The notes beneath the pieces were generated by a model, which worked only from the letters and a program-made list of their open reading frames with translations, ran no database searches and was not told where the DNA came from. 5,033 nucleotides of DNA, taken from an uncultured Bacteroidales bacterium. Its GTDB lineage: Bacteria; Bacteroidota; Bacteroidia; Bacteroidales; Muribaculaceae. Shown here in pieces: positions 1-5,033 of this stretch. The translations under genes and the position numbers were made by a program. Location of the stretch: NCBI GenBank assembly GCA_900549375.1, contig URNY01000167.1, forward strand, positions 1 to 5,033. The letters are read 5' to 3'. How positions within the stretch are numbered: the first letter of the stretch is position 1; every line of letters starts with the position of its first letter.

Positions 1-1
1 C

Positions 2-904
2 CGCGAGGATGTGCCCGAATTCAAATCCAACAAATTCGCACTCTTCCCCTCCGTGTTCCTCTCATACTCTCTGCCGCACGACAACGAGCTGCAGATCAAC
101 TACACTCGCCGCATCCGCCGGCCATGGGGAGGGCAGCTCAACTCCTTCCGCAACATCTCCGACCCGACAAGCATCTCCTACGGTAATCCGGAACTCGAGC
201 CGCAATATTCCAACTCCTTCGAGCTCAACTATCTCAAGAGCTGGACCTATCACATGATCTCTCTTTCGGCCTATGTGCGCACCGCCGACAACATGATGAA
301 CCGCATTTCCTTCATGGACGGCGACGTGATGTATTCCACCTTCGCCAACGTCTCGAAGCAGACCAACTCCGGATGCGAGATCGTGGTGAAGAACTCCCTT
401 TTCCGGAGCCGTCTCGACCTGACGACAACCCTGAATCTCTACAACAACCATATCTCCGCATGGGACTACACCGTCAAAGCGCCCGACACCGGCAACCTCG
501 TGAAACTTTCCAACGCCGCCCAGAACAGTTTCGCATGGGATATCCGCGTAATGGGCAACGTGAAACTACCGTGGTCGATGTCGCTGCAGGCCACAGGCCG
601 CTATTCCTCGGCTCATAAAGAGGCTCAGGGAACGCATCAGGGAGGCTGGAGCGTGGATGCCGGAATACGCAAGATTGCCGGCAACTGGTCGTTTTCCCTC
701 AACTGCCGCGACATCTTCGACTCGCGCAAATTCAAAAACACCGTCTACGGGCCCGGCTATACGCAATACTCCAAACGCTGGCGCGGAGGACGCACCCTCA
801 GTCTCACCATCAAATATTCCTTCGGCAATATGAAAGCCAAGCAGAACCGCCGCAATCAGGGAGAACCGATGAGCGGATCGGGCTACGAGGAATCGCTGGA
901 ATAA
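2..904 (+). CDS. TonB-dependent receptor-type outer membrane beta-barrel protein, C-terminal part (partial)
   Basis: This is the last 300 codons of an outer membrane protein. The frame is open from the window edge, so the true start, signal peptide, any carboxypeptidase-like domain and the plug lie upstream; the GTG at 11 is an internal Val codon. Alternating polar/aromatic strands fill the visible part, and the segments RRIRRPWGGQLN (about 113-148) and GNPELEPQYSNSFELNY (182-232) are typical of the Bacteroidota beta-barrel family called outer membrane beta-barrel family protein (Pfam OMP_b-brl_3). The last clear strand, TLSLTIKYSFGN, ends near 829. It is followed by a polar 24-residue tail (830-901) rather than a terminal aromatic residue, as often seen in this family. 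Family members are thought to sit in the outer membrane as TonB-linked transporters. The substrate cannot be told: there is no SusD-like partner downstream, and the upstream side is not visible. The family call is firm; transport function is by family. Confidence 0.9.
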   Translation, partial: REDVPEFKSNKFALFPSVFLSYSLPHDNELQINYTRRIRRPWGGQLNSFRNISDPTSISYGNPELEPQYSNSFELNYLKSWTYHMISLSAYVRTADNMMNRISFMDGDVMYSTFANVSKQTNSGCEIVVKNSLFRSRLDLTTTLNLYNNHISAWDYTVKAPDTGNLVKLSNAAQNSFAWDIRVMGNVKLPWSMSLQATGRYSSAHKEAQGTHQGGWSVDAGIRKIAGNWSFSLNCRDIFDSRKFKNTVYGPGYTQYSKRWRGGRTLSLTIKYSFGNMKAKQNRRNQGEPMSGSGYEESLE

Positions 905-913
905 GCAAATAAG

Positions 914-973
914 GGTGTTCGATTGTTATATAATAAAACTAAATAAAGTATTATGAAAAGGCAATCGAACACC
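914..973. repeat. Perfect 12-bp inverted repeat bracketing a start codon
   Basis: The left arm GGTGTTCGATTG (914-925) is the exact reverse complement of CAATCGAACACC (962-973). The 36-nt spacer (926-961) is A/T-rich and contains the leader and the ATG at 953. The right arm covers codons 4 to 7 of the downstream gene. In mRNA the arms could form a 12-bp stem, extendable by two G-U pairs (926/961 and 927/960), which would place the ribosome-binding region and start codon in its loop. No T-run follows, so it is not a normal terminator. It might affect translation or mRNA stability, bind a dimeric protein, or be chance; function is unproven. Confidence 0.7.
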
Positions 974-1489
974 ATAGGGAAATATTTACTGACAGCTTTC
1001 GTGCTCGGGCTCTGCGCCTTGGGAATGACAGCACAGAACAGTCTGCCGGCTCCCGGTTCAGGGGGCAGTTTCCAACCGAATCCCTCGCCGGGCTTCGGAC
1101 CGGCCTACGGACCGCCGCCCGGCTCCGGATGGTACCCGGGGCCCGGATATCCCGGCGACTGGGGGAGTCCATGGAATCCCGGCTGGAATTATAACCCGAC
1201 GATTGTGGTTCAGCCCACGGTCACAACCGTGCCGAGTCAGGGCGTTACAAAGGTGATATCCTGCGGCTACGACGCGCAGGGCGTATGGCGCGTGGTCCCT
1301 CTCACTGTCAGCTACCAATACAACGGCACCGACTATAGCGTCTATGTGCTCAACGCCTGGAACCCATGGACCGACCAGTGGGACCGCGGTGTCGACGTAT
1401 CGGCCTACAGCACCGACTACTATCTGCGCGGGGTGGAATATTCCTACTACGCAGTGCTCCCCACCGGCACTTTCTACTTCAATCTCTGA
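953..1489 (+). CDS. Hypothetical exported protein with Pro/Gly/aromatic-rich region
   Basis: I do not recognise a family for this 178-residue protein. Residues 1-27 look like a Sec signal peptide: basic start (MKRQ, K10), a hydrophobic core YLLTAFVLGLCALG, and probable cleavage at MTA|QNS. Residues 31-80 form a low-complexity stretch rich in Pro, Gly, Trp and Tyr (for example PAYGPPPGSGWYPGPGYPGD), likely disordered or extended. After a Val/Thr segment (82-101), residues 102-178 look like a small beta-rich domain with many Tyr and Trp (AWNPWTDQWD, STDYYLRGVEYSYY), ending TFYFNL. Cys21 is not in a lipobox (LGLC has Leu at -1), so a soluble periplasmic or secreted protein is more likely than a lipoprotein; the Phe/Leu end could also suit outer membrane association. 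The ATG at 953 is chosen because the signal peptide begins there and an A/T-rich leader typical of Bacteroidota precedes it. It lies 48 nt after the receptor gene, so co-transcription is possible. An inverted repeat encloses its start. Confidence 0.75.
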   Translation: MKRQSNTIGKYLLTAFVLGLCALGMTAQNSLPAPGSGGSFQPNPSPGFGPAYGPPPGSGWYPGPGYPGDWGSPWNPGWNYNPTIVVQPTVTTVPSQGVTKVISCGYDAQGVWRVVPLTVSYQYNGTDYSVYVLNAWNPWTDQWDRGVDVSAYSTDYYLRGVEYSYYAVLPTGTFYFNL

Positions 1490-1533
1490 CGTCCGTCGCG
1501 GATGCCGATCTCCCTCCTAAGTCAGCGATATAT

Positions 1534-1565
1534 CGGCGATAATTCGCCGGCATGCTTGCCGAATT
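1534..1565. other. Overlapping GC-rich hairpins downstream of the hypothetical gene
   Basis: Two perfect small stems overlap: CGGCGA/TCGCCG (1534-1539 with 1544-1549, loop TAAT) and CGGCA/TGCCG (1548-1552 with 1557-1561, loop TGCT). The second can also form a longer bulged version, AATTC plus GGCA pairing with TGCC plus GAATT (1541-1565). They share bases 1548-1549, so both cannot form fully at once. No T-run follows on the + strand, so a classic intrinsic terminator is not supported; they may mark the 3' end of the upstream transcript. Confidence 0.35.
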
Positions 1566-1586
1566 TAAAAATATTGAGTAAATTTG
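1555..1586 (+). promoter_or_regulatory. Predicted Bacteroidota-type promoter for glyS
   Basis: TAAATTTG at 1579-1586 is an exact match to the Bacteroidota -7 consensus TAnnTTTG. CTTG at 1555-1558 matches three of four bases of the -33 TTTG element, with 20 nt between the elements, close to the usual spacing. Transcription would start a few bases downstream, near 1590, giving a leader of about 80 nt before the glyS ATG. It is the only convincing promoter found in the gaps between genes, and could drive glyS and the genes that follow. Confidence 0.6.
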
Positions 1587-1587
1587 C

Positions 1588-1629
1588 ATGAAAACCGTTC
1601 TTACACAAGTTTAACGGTTTTCATTTTTT
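1588..1629 (+). terminator. Terminator-like stem-loop at the start of the glyS leader
   Basis: ATGAAAACCGTT (1588-1599) and AACGGTTTTCAT (1613-1624) are perfect reverse complements, giving a 12-bp stem with a 13-nt loop, followed by six Ts (1624-1629, the first within the stem). This has the form of an intrinsic terminator, though only CCG/CGG contributes strong pairs. It lies directly downstream of the predicted promoter. It may therefore end the transcript of the upstream gene, attenuate glyS, or be a 5'-end stabilising hairpin. The structure is seen in the sequence; its role is undecided. Confidence 0.5.
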
Positions 1630-1640
1630 AGTTTATAAAA

Positions 1641-1675
1641 TTAGATCAAATCAAATCAGATCAAATCAGATCAAT
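1641..1675 (+). repeat. TCARA pentamer tandem repeat abutting the glyS start codon
   Basis: Seven consecutive 5-nt units read TTAGA, TCAAA, TCAAA, TCAGA, TCAAA, TCAGA, TCAAT. Units 3 to 6 form an exact 10-bp duplication (TCAAATCAGA at 1651-1660 and 1661-1670). The last unit runs into the ATG at 1674. The repeat occupies the position where a ribosome-binding site would be, and no Shine-Dalgarno sequence is present. Slippage here would change leader length without touching the protein. Confidence 0.8.
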
Positions 1676-3218
1676 GGCAAAACAGGAAGATGTCTTCAAG
1701 ACGATAATAGCCCATGCCAAGGAATATGGGTTCGTGTTTCAATCAAGCGAGATTTACGACGGTCTGTCGGCTGTCTACGACTATGGACAGAACGGCGTAG
1801 AACTCAAAAACAATATCAAACGCTACTGGTGGGAAGCCATGACCATGCTCCACGACAACATCGTGGGCATCGACTCGGCAATCTTTATGCACCCTACTAT
1901 CTGGAAGGCATCCGGCCATGTCGATGCGTTCAACGATCCTTTGATCGACAACAAAGACTCCAAGAAACGCTATCGCGCCGACGTGCTCATCGAAGATGAG
2001 ATAGCCAAGTTCGAGGATAAAATCAACAAGGAGGTGGCCAAAGCCGCCAAACGTTTCGGCGACAGCTTCGACGAGGCGATGTTCCGTCAGACCAACCCGC
2101 GCGTTCTCGAAAACCAGCGCAAACGCGACGAGCTCCACACCCGCTATTCCGATGCGATGAACGCCAACGACCTTGCGGAGCTCAAGCAGATTATCCTCGA
2201 CTATGAGATCGTCGACCCCATAAGCGGAACACGCAACTGGACCGATGTGCGCCAGTTCAACCTCATGTTCAAGACCGAGATGGGCTCCACGGCCGATGGC
2301 GCCATGGAAGTATATCTGCGTCCGGAGACAGCTCAGGGTATTTTCGTGAACTACCTGAACGTGCAGAAAACCGGCCGTATGCGCATCCCCTTCGGAATAG
2401 CGCAGATCGGCAAGGCCTTCCGCAACGAGATCGTGGCCCGTCAGTTCATCTTCCGCATGCGCGAGTTCGAGCAGATGGAGATGCAGTTCTTCGTGCGCCC
2501 CGGCGAGGAGATGAAGTGGTGGCAGGCATGGAAGGAGACCCGTATGGCATGGCACCGCGCGCTGGGCTTCGGCGACGACCGCTACCGTTTCCACGACCAC
2601 GAGAAGCTTGCCCACTACGCCAACGCCGCCACCGACATCGAATTCGAGATGCCCTTCGGCTTCAAGGAGGTGGAGGGAATCCATTCGCGCACGAATTTCG
2701 ATCTCTCGCAGCATGAGAAATTCTCAGGCAAGAAGATACAATATTTCGATCCGGAACTCAACGAAAGCTATGTGCCCTACGTGATCGAGACCTCGATCGG
2801 CGTGGACCGCATGTTCCTCAGCGTGCTCTGCAGCTGCTATGAGGATCAGGACCTCGGAGGCGGCGACCGCCGCGTGGTGCTTCACTTCCCGGCGCCGATA
2901 GCTCCGGTGAAATGCGCCGTGCTTCCGCTCGTCAAGAAAGATGGCCTTCCCGAAAAGGCCCGCGAGATCCAGCACCGCCTGCGCTTCGACTTCACCTGCC
3001 AGTATGACGAAAAAGACTCCATCGGCAAGCGCTACCGCCGTCAGGACGCCATCGGAACCCCCTATTGCATCACCGTCGACCATCAGACACTGGAGGATGG
3101 CACCGTCACCCTCCGCGAACGCGACTCCATGGAGCAGCACCGTCTCACTGTCGATGAACTCGAAAAAATTCTCGCAGAGAAGGTAAGCCTCAACAGCCTC
3201 CTCCGCAAACTTCTTTAA
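1674..3218 (+). CDS. glyS: Glycine-tRNA ligase (glycyl-tRNA synthetase, dimeric class II type)
   Basis: This cytoplasmic enzyme joins glycine to tRNA(Gly) using ATP. The 514-residue length fits the single-chain alpha2 enzyme, not the separate alpha and beta subunits of many other bacteria. The N-terminal region has YDYGQNGVELKNNIKRYWW (35-53, motif 1 area). LRPETAQGIF (215-224) and the motif 2 segment GKAFRNEI (246-253, Arg250) with RMREFEQMEMQFF (261-273) form the ATP/glycine site; motif 3 is IETSIGVDRMF (371-381, Arg379). The anticodon-binding domain runs from about 405 to the end, with YRRQDAIGTPYCITVD (454-469). Where Gram-positive relatives carry zinc-type Cys pairs (CxxC before RYRAD, and CPxCG), this protein has N93/S96 and D181/S184, so that zinc site appears absent. 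The ATG at 1674 gives the normal N-terminus MAKQEDVFKTII. A promoter, stem-loop and pentamer repeat lie upstream. The next gene starts 21 nt after the stop. Confidence 0.97.
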   Translation: MAKQEDVFKTIIAHAKEYGFVFQSSEIYDGLSAVYDYGQNGVELKNNIKRYWWEAMTMLHDNIVGIDSAIFMHPTIWKASGHVDAFNDPLIDNKDSKKRYRADVLIEDEIAKFEDKINKEVAKAAKRFGDSFDEAMFRQTNPRVLENQRKRDELHTRYSDAMNANDLAELKQIILDYEIVDPISGTRNWTDVRQFNLMFKTEMGSTADGAMEVYLRPETAQGIFVNYLNVQKTGRMRIPFGIAQIGKAFRNEIVARQFIFRMREFEQMEMQFFVRPGEEMKWWQAWKETRMAWHRALGFGDDRYRFHDHEKLAHYANAATDIEFEMPFGFKEVEGIHSRTNFDLSQHEKFSGKKIQYFDPELNESYVPYVIETSIGVDRMFLSVLCSCYEDQDLGGGDRRVVLHFPAPIAPVKCAVLPLVKKDGLPEKAREIQHRLRFDFTCQYDEKDSIGKRYRRQDAIGTPYCITVDHQTLEDGTVTLRERDSMEQHRLTVDELEKILAEKVSLNSLLRKLL

Positions 3219-3239
3219 TCACCTAAAAGAAATTTTTAT

Positions 3240-3836
3240 ATGAAATTCATAAAGCACTTGATGTTAAGCTGCGCCGCGTTGCTCGCCATCAGTTCCCTCA
3301 CTTCGTGCAACTACAACAGCCTTGTGGAGAAAGAGCAGAAAGTGGATCAAGCCTGGGCTCAGGTCGAGAACCAGTATCAGCGTCGCGCCGACCTGATTCC
3401 CAACCTCGTGAACACAGTTAAGGGCTATGCGGAGCATGAAAGCTCCACCCTTGAGGCCGTGACCAACGCCCGCGCCGGACTCACCAAAGCCTACGAGGCA
3501 TCGCAGTCCGTTGAGAACCCTCAGGAAAATATCGAGCAGTTCCAGCAGGCCCAGAGTGCTCTGAAAGGTGCCCTCGACATCTATGTCAACGCGGTTCGCG
3601 AGGCATATCCCGACCTGAAGGCCAACACCAACTTCATGGCCCTTCAGACGCAGCTCGAAGGCACTGAGAACAGAATAGCCACCGAGCGCAAGCGCTACAC
3701 CGAGGCAGTGCTCGAATACAACACAAGCATCAAGAAATTCCCCACCACCATCTATGCCGGATGGTTCGGATTCAAAGAGAAACAGCAATTCAAGGCAGAA
3801 CCGGGCGCCAACAAAGCTCCGGAAGTGAAATTATGA
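3240..3836 (+). CDS. LemA family lipoprotein
   Basis: This 198-residue protein matches the LemA family, alpha-helical envelope proteins of unknown biochemical role. The N-terminus is a lipoprotein signal: K2/K5, hydrophobic core, and lipobox LTSC at 20-23, so Cys23 is probably lipidated and the protein anchored in a membrane facing the periplasm. The family signature follows: VDQAWAQVENQYQRR (35-49) and ADLIPNLVNTVKGYAEHE (50-67), then long helices through about 163. The conserved end, YNTSIKKFPTTIYAGWFGF (160-178), is also typical, and the length is normal. The ATG at 3240 is favoured because it begins the signal peptide. The 21-nt gap from glyS holds no TAnnTTTG element and no strong Shine-Dalgarno sequence, so read-through from glyS is likely. 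Its stop overlaps the next start as ATGA, implying coupled translation. LemA genes are often beside TPM-domain or HtpX genes; here the downstream neighbour is a prolyl isomerase. Confidence 0.93.
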   Translation: MKFIKHLMLSCAALLAISSLTSCNYNSLVEKEQKVDQAWAQVENQYQRRADLIPNLVNTVKGYAEHESSTLEAVTNARAGLTKAYEASQSVENPQENIEQFQQAQSALKGALDIYVNAVREAYPDLKANTNFMALQTQLEGTENRIATERKRYTEAVLEYNTSIKKFPTTIYAGWFGFKEKQQFKAEPGANKAPEVKL

Positions 3837-4372
3837 GAAAGCTTTTATATCTTCTTCCGCTCCTGATACCGGCTCTCACCGGATGTCTTGATAACGAAAG
3901 CGATACCGACTACACGGAATGGCGGCAGAAAAACGATGAATACGTAAGCCGCATGGAGGCTCTGACCGAGAACGGCCAGAAAGTCTATACCCGTATCGTC
4001 CCCTCATGGTCGCCAGGCAACTTCGTGCTCGTGAAATGGCACAACGACCGCTCGCTCACTGCCGGCAACCTGAGCCCGCTGAGCAATTCGATTGTGAACA
4101 TCAAATATGAGCTGGAGGATATCGACGGCAAGAAACTCGGCGACTCCTACAGCTCCACCACCTACGGCGACAGCATCTATCAGAGCCGCCCCAACCAGAA
4201 CATCGTCGGCATGTGGGCCGCTCTGACATCCATGCATGTCGGCGACTCCGTGACGCTCGTGATCCCCTCCGGATCAGGCTACGGCAACTCCAACATGGGA
4301 ACAATCCCACCATTCTCGACACTTATCTATCGCGTCAAGCTCAAAGGCATCCCCGCTTATGAGAAGAACTGA
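3833..4372 (+). CDS. FKBP-type peptidyl-prolyl cis-trans isomerase, lipoprotein
   Basis: The 179-residue product is probably an envelope lipoprotein with one FKBP domain, a fold that interconverts cis and trans proline bonds during protein folding. The signal ends in lipobox LTGC (15-18), making Cys18 the lipidation site. A charged helical segment (about 20-50) precedes the FKBP domain (about 55-172). Family marks are IKYELEDIDGKKLGDSY (90-106), MHVGDSVTLVIPSGSGYG (134-151) and TIPPFSTLIYRVKL (157-170); Tyr92, Tyr150 and Tyr166 fall at the FKBP12 Tyr26, Tyr82 and Phe99 positions. The usual pocket-floor Trp of VIxGW reads NIVGM, with Met127 at that place and Trp128 next to it, so catalytic efficiency is uncertain. 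The frame is open from a GTG at 3761, but the ATG at 3833 is chosen because it starts the signal peptide and forms an ATGA overlap with lemA; GGAAG at 3821-3825 is a weak ribosome site. The next gene overlaps its end by 14 nt. Confidence 0.88.
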   Translation: MRKLLYLLPLLIPALTGCLDNESDTDYTEWRQKNDEYVSRMEALTENGQKVYTRIVPSWSPGNFVLVKWHNDRSLTAGNLSPLSNSIVNIKYELEDIDGKKLGDSYSSTTYGDSIYQSRPNQNIVGMWAALTSMHVGDSVTLVIPSGSGYGNSNMGTIPPFSTLIYRVKLKGIPAYEKN

Positions 4373-5033
4373 TATCCTCCCCGCAATTCTTGTTGCGGCT
4401 CTTGCCGGGGGCACCGGCGCAGCCGCCGCTTATACATTCAAGGGCTTCCGTTCGCTGCCAGCAACGCCTCTGAACATACCGGTAGCTCCCGACTCCTTGC
4501 AACGTGAGAATCGCTTCGAGAAATCGAAGCTCCTTGATGCACGCGAGCCCGTGGCGCTACGCAATCTCCTCGCCGACTGGACCACCGTGCTGCCCGACAC
4601 GTCGGGCAGAGTCAGGGTTTCCGCATCCGATAAGCCGGAGCTGCATACTTTCACCAGCCGCCTGCGCGCTCCGAGATTCATGAAGGGAAAACTCGCGCTG
4701 AGCTCCACTTCGATGGCAGATGTGCTCGTCAACGGCAAATCCGTGACACGAAAATCGGAGTCCGACTCCCTCCCCACGGAAGTGTCGGCACCTCTCGCTC
4801 TCAATCCCGAAGCCGACTACGACATACAGGTCAATCTCGTCTCGCTTCCCGACGACAAGAGCGCCCCTGAATTCAAACTCGAATTCATTCCCGACAAGGA
4901 ATATGAGGATGTCGCAATCGCGGAGGGTCCCTCGATCGGCCGCAGGTTCTCCACCCGAGACACGATGACCGGCGAACGCGTTTACAGCACAAGCATCTCC
5001 CCCGACGGACGCTATCTGCTCACTAAATATTCC
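4359..5033 (+). CDS. Exported S9-like (prolyl oligopeptidase/DPP IV family) peptidase, N-terminal part (partial)
   Basis: The first 225 codons are present and the gene runs off the window. The start ATG at 4359 lies inside the FKBP gene (14-nt overlap) and is chosen because it begins a signal peptide or membrane anchor: MRRTD, then ILPAILVAALAGGTGAAAA (6-24). Residues 28-95 are a polar region of no recognised type. Residues about 96-178 look like a beta-sandwich (FMKGKLALSSTSMADVLVNGK resembles the strand-turn of small ligand-binding jelly-roll domains), which I infer from pattern only. From about 200 the motif GERVYSTSISPDGRYLLTKYS has the SPDGRY turn typical of beta-propeller blades of S9 peptidases and other WD40/TolB-like proteins. 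The catalytic Ser-Asp-His domain, if there is one, is outside the window, so enzyme activity is not shown. A TolB-like propeller protein without peptidase activity is the main alternative. The overlap implies coupled expression with the FKBP and lemA genes. Confidence 0.6.
   Translation, partial: MRRTDILPAILVAALAGGTGAAAAYTFKGFRSLPATPLNIPVAPDSLQRENRFEKSKLLDAREPVALRNLLADWTTVLPDTSGRVRVSASDKPELHTFTSRLRAPRFMKGKLALSSTSMADVLVNGKSVTRKSESDSLPTEVSAPLALNPEADYDIQVNLVSLPDDKSAPEFKLEFIPDKEYEDVAIAEGPSIGRRFSTRDTMTGERVYSTSISPDGRYLLTKYS

Noticed and set aside
62..451. Antisense open frame within the receptor gene
   Set aside because: Same cause: the + strand frame is a recognisable beta-barrel throughout, and the reverse product shows no motif or ribosome site.
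929..934. TATAAT as a -10 box for the hypothetical exported gene
   Set aside because: The main sigma factor of Bacteroidota prefers TAnnTTTG/TTTG, no partner upstream element is seen, and the stretch is simply A/T-rich leader.
914..973. Invertible promoter (phase-variable switch) of Bacteroidales type
   Set aside because: The spacer is only 36 nt, holds the start codon, and one arm is coding; inversion would remove the ATG. No recombinase gene or TAnnTTTG element is present here.
998..1021. Lipobox at Cys21 of the hypothetical exported protein
   Set aside because: LGLC has Leu before Cys where a small residue is needed; Sec cleavage at MTA|Q is the better reading.
1588..1614. Short frame MKTVLTQV in the glyS leader as a leader peptide
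   Set aside because: It contains no glycine codon, so classical amino-acid attenuation of glyS does not fit, and it has no ribosome-binding site. Its start and end coincide with the stem-loop by base composition.
1641..1675. CRISPR array or origin iterons
   Set aside because: Units are five bases with no spacers, no cas or replication genes are nearby, and the repeat touches a start codon.
1743..2714. Long antisense open frame (323 codons) inside glyS
   Set aside because: It lies opposite a fully conserved enzyme gene, its product is a His/Val/Leu-rich mirror of glyS codons with no domain, and it has no leader. It results from codon-position bias.
3761..3832. Upstream GTG start for the FKBP gene
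   Set aside because: The added 24 residues would lie in lemA coding sequence and would bury the lipoprotein signal; the ATG at 3833 gives a normal signal peptide and an ATGA overlap.

Overview
The window looks like chromosomal DNA from a member of the Bacteroidales (Bacteroidota); a gut lineage such as Muribaculaceae or Bacteroides fits, but the family cannot be fixed from sequence alone. The clues are the outer membrane beta-barrel of the Bacteroidota-type TonB-dependent receptors, a ~514-residue dimeric glycyl-tRNA synthetase, a TAnnTTTG-type promoter element, A/T-rich leaders with little Shine-Dalgarno sequence, and several small lipoproteins. All recognisable genes are on the + strand.

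Layout. At 2-904 is the C-terminal 300 codons of an outer membrane beta-barrel receptor whose plug and N-terminus lie upstream of the window. After a 48-nt gap, 953-1489 encodes an unrecognised exported protein of 178 residues with a Pro/Gly/aromatic-rich linker and a Tyr/Trp-rich C-terminal part; a perfect 12-bp inverted repeat brackets its start codon. The 184-nt gap at 1490-1673 is the most structured noncoding stretch. It holds GC-rich hairpins (1534-1565), a good Bacteroidota promoter (1555-1586), a 12-bp stem followed by six Ts (1588-1629), and a TCARA pentamer repeat (1641-1675) that runs into the glyS start codon. glyS (glycine-tRNA ligase) occupies 1674-3218.

Downstream of glyS three envelope genes are packed tightly: a LemA-family lipoprotein (3240-3836, 21 nt after glyS), an FKBP-type prolyl isomerase lipoprotein (3833-4372, ATGA overlap), and the first 225 codons of an exported protein resembling an S9 (prolyl oligopeptidase/DPP IV-like) peptidase (4359 to the window end, 14-nt overlap). 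The spacing suggests one transcript from the glyS promoter, joining a translation housekeeping gene to envelope lipoproteins, folding and probably peptide processing. That functional link is inference.

No RNA gene, mobile element, CRISPR array or defence system is visible. Most of the window is ordinary core-genome content. The points worth a second look are the RNA/DNA structures at 914-973 and 1579-1675, the unrecognised secreted protein, and the LemA-FKBP-peptidase cluster.
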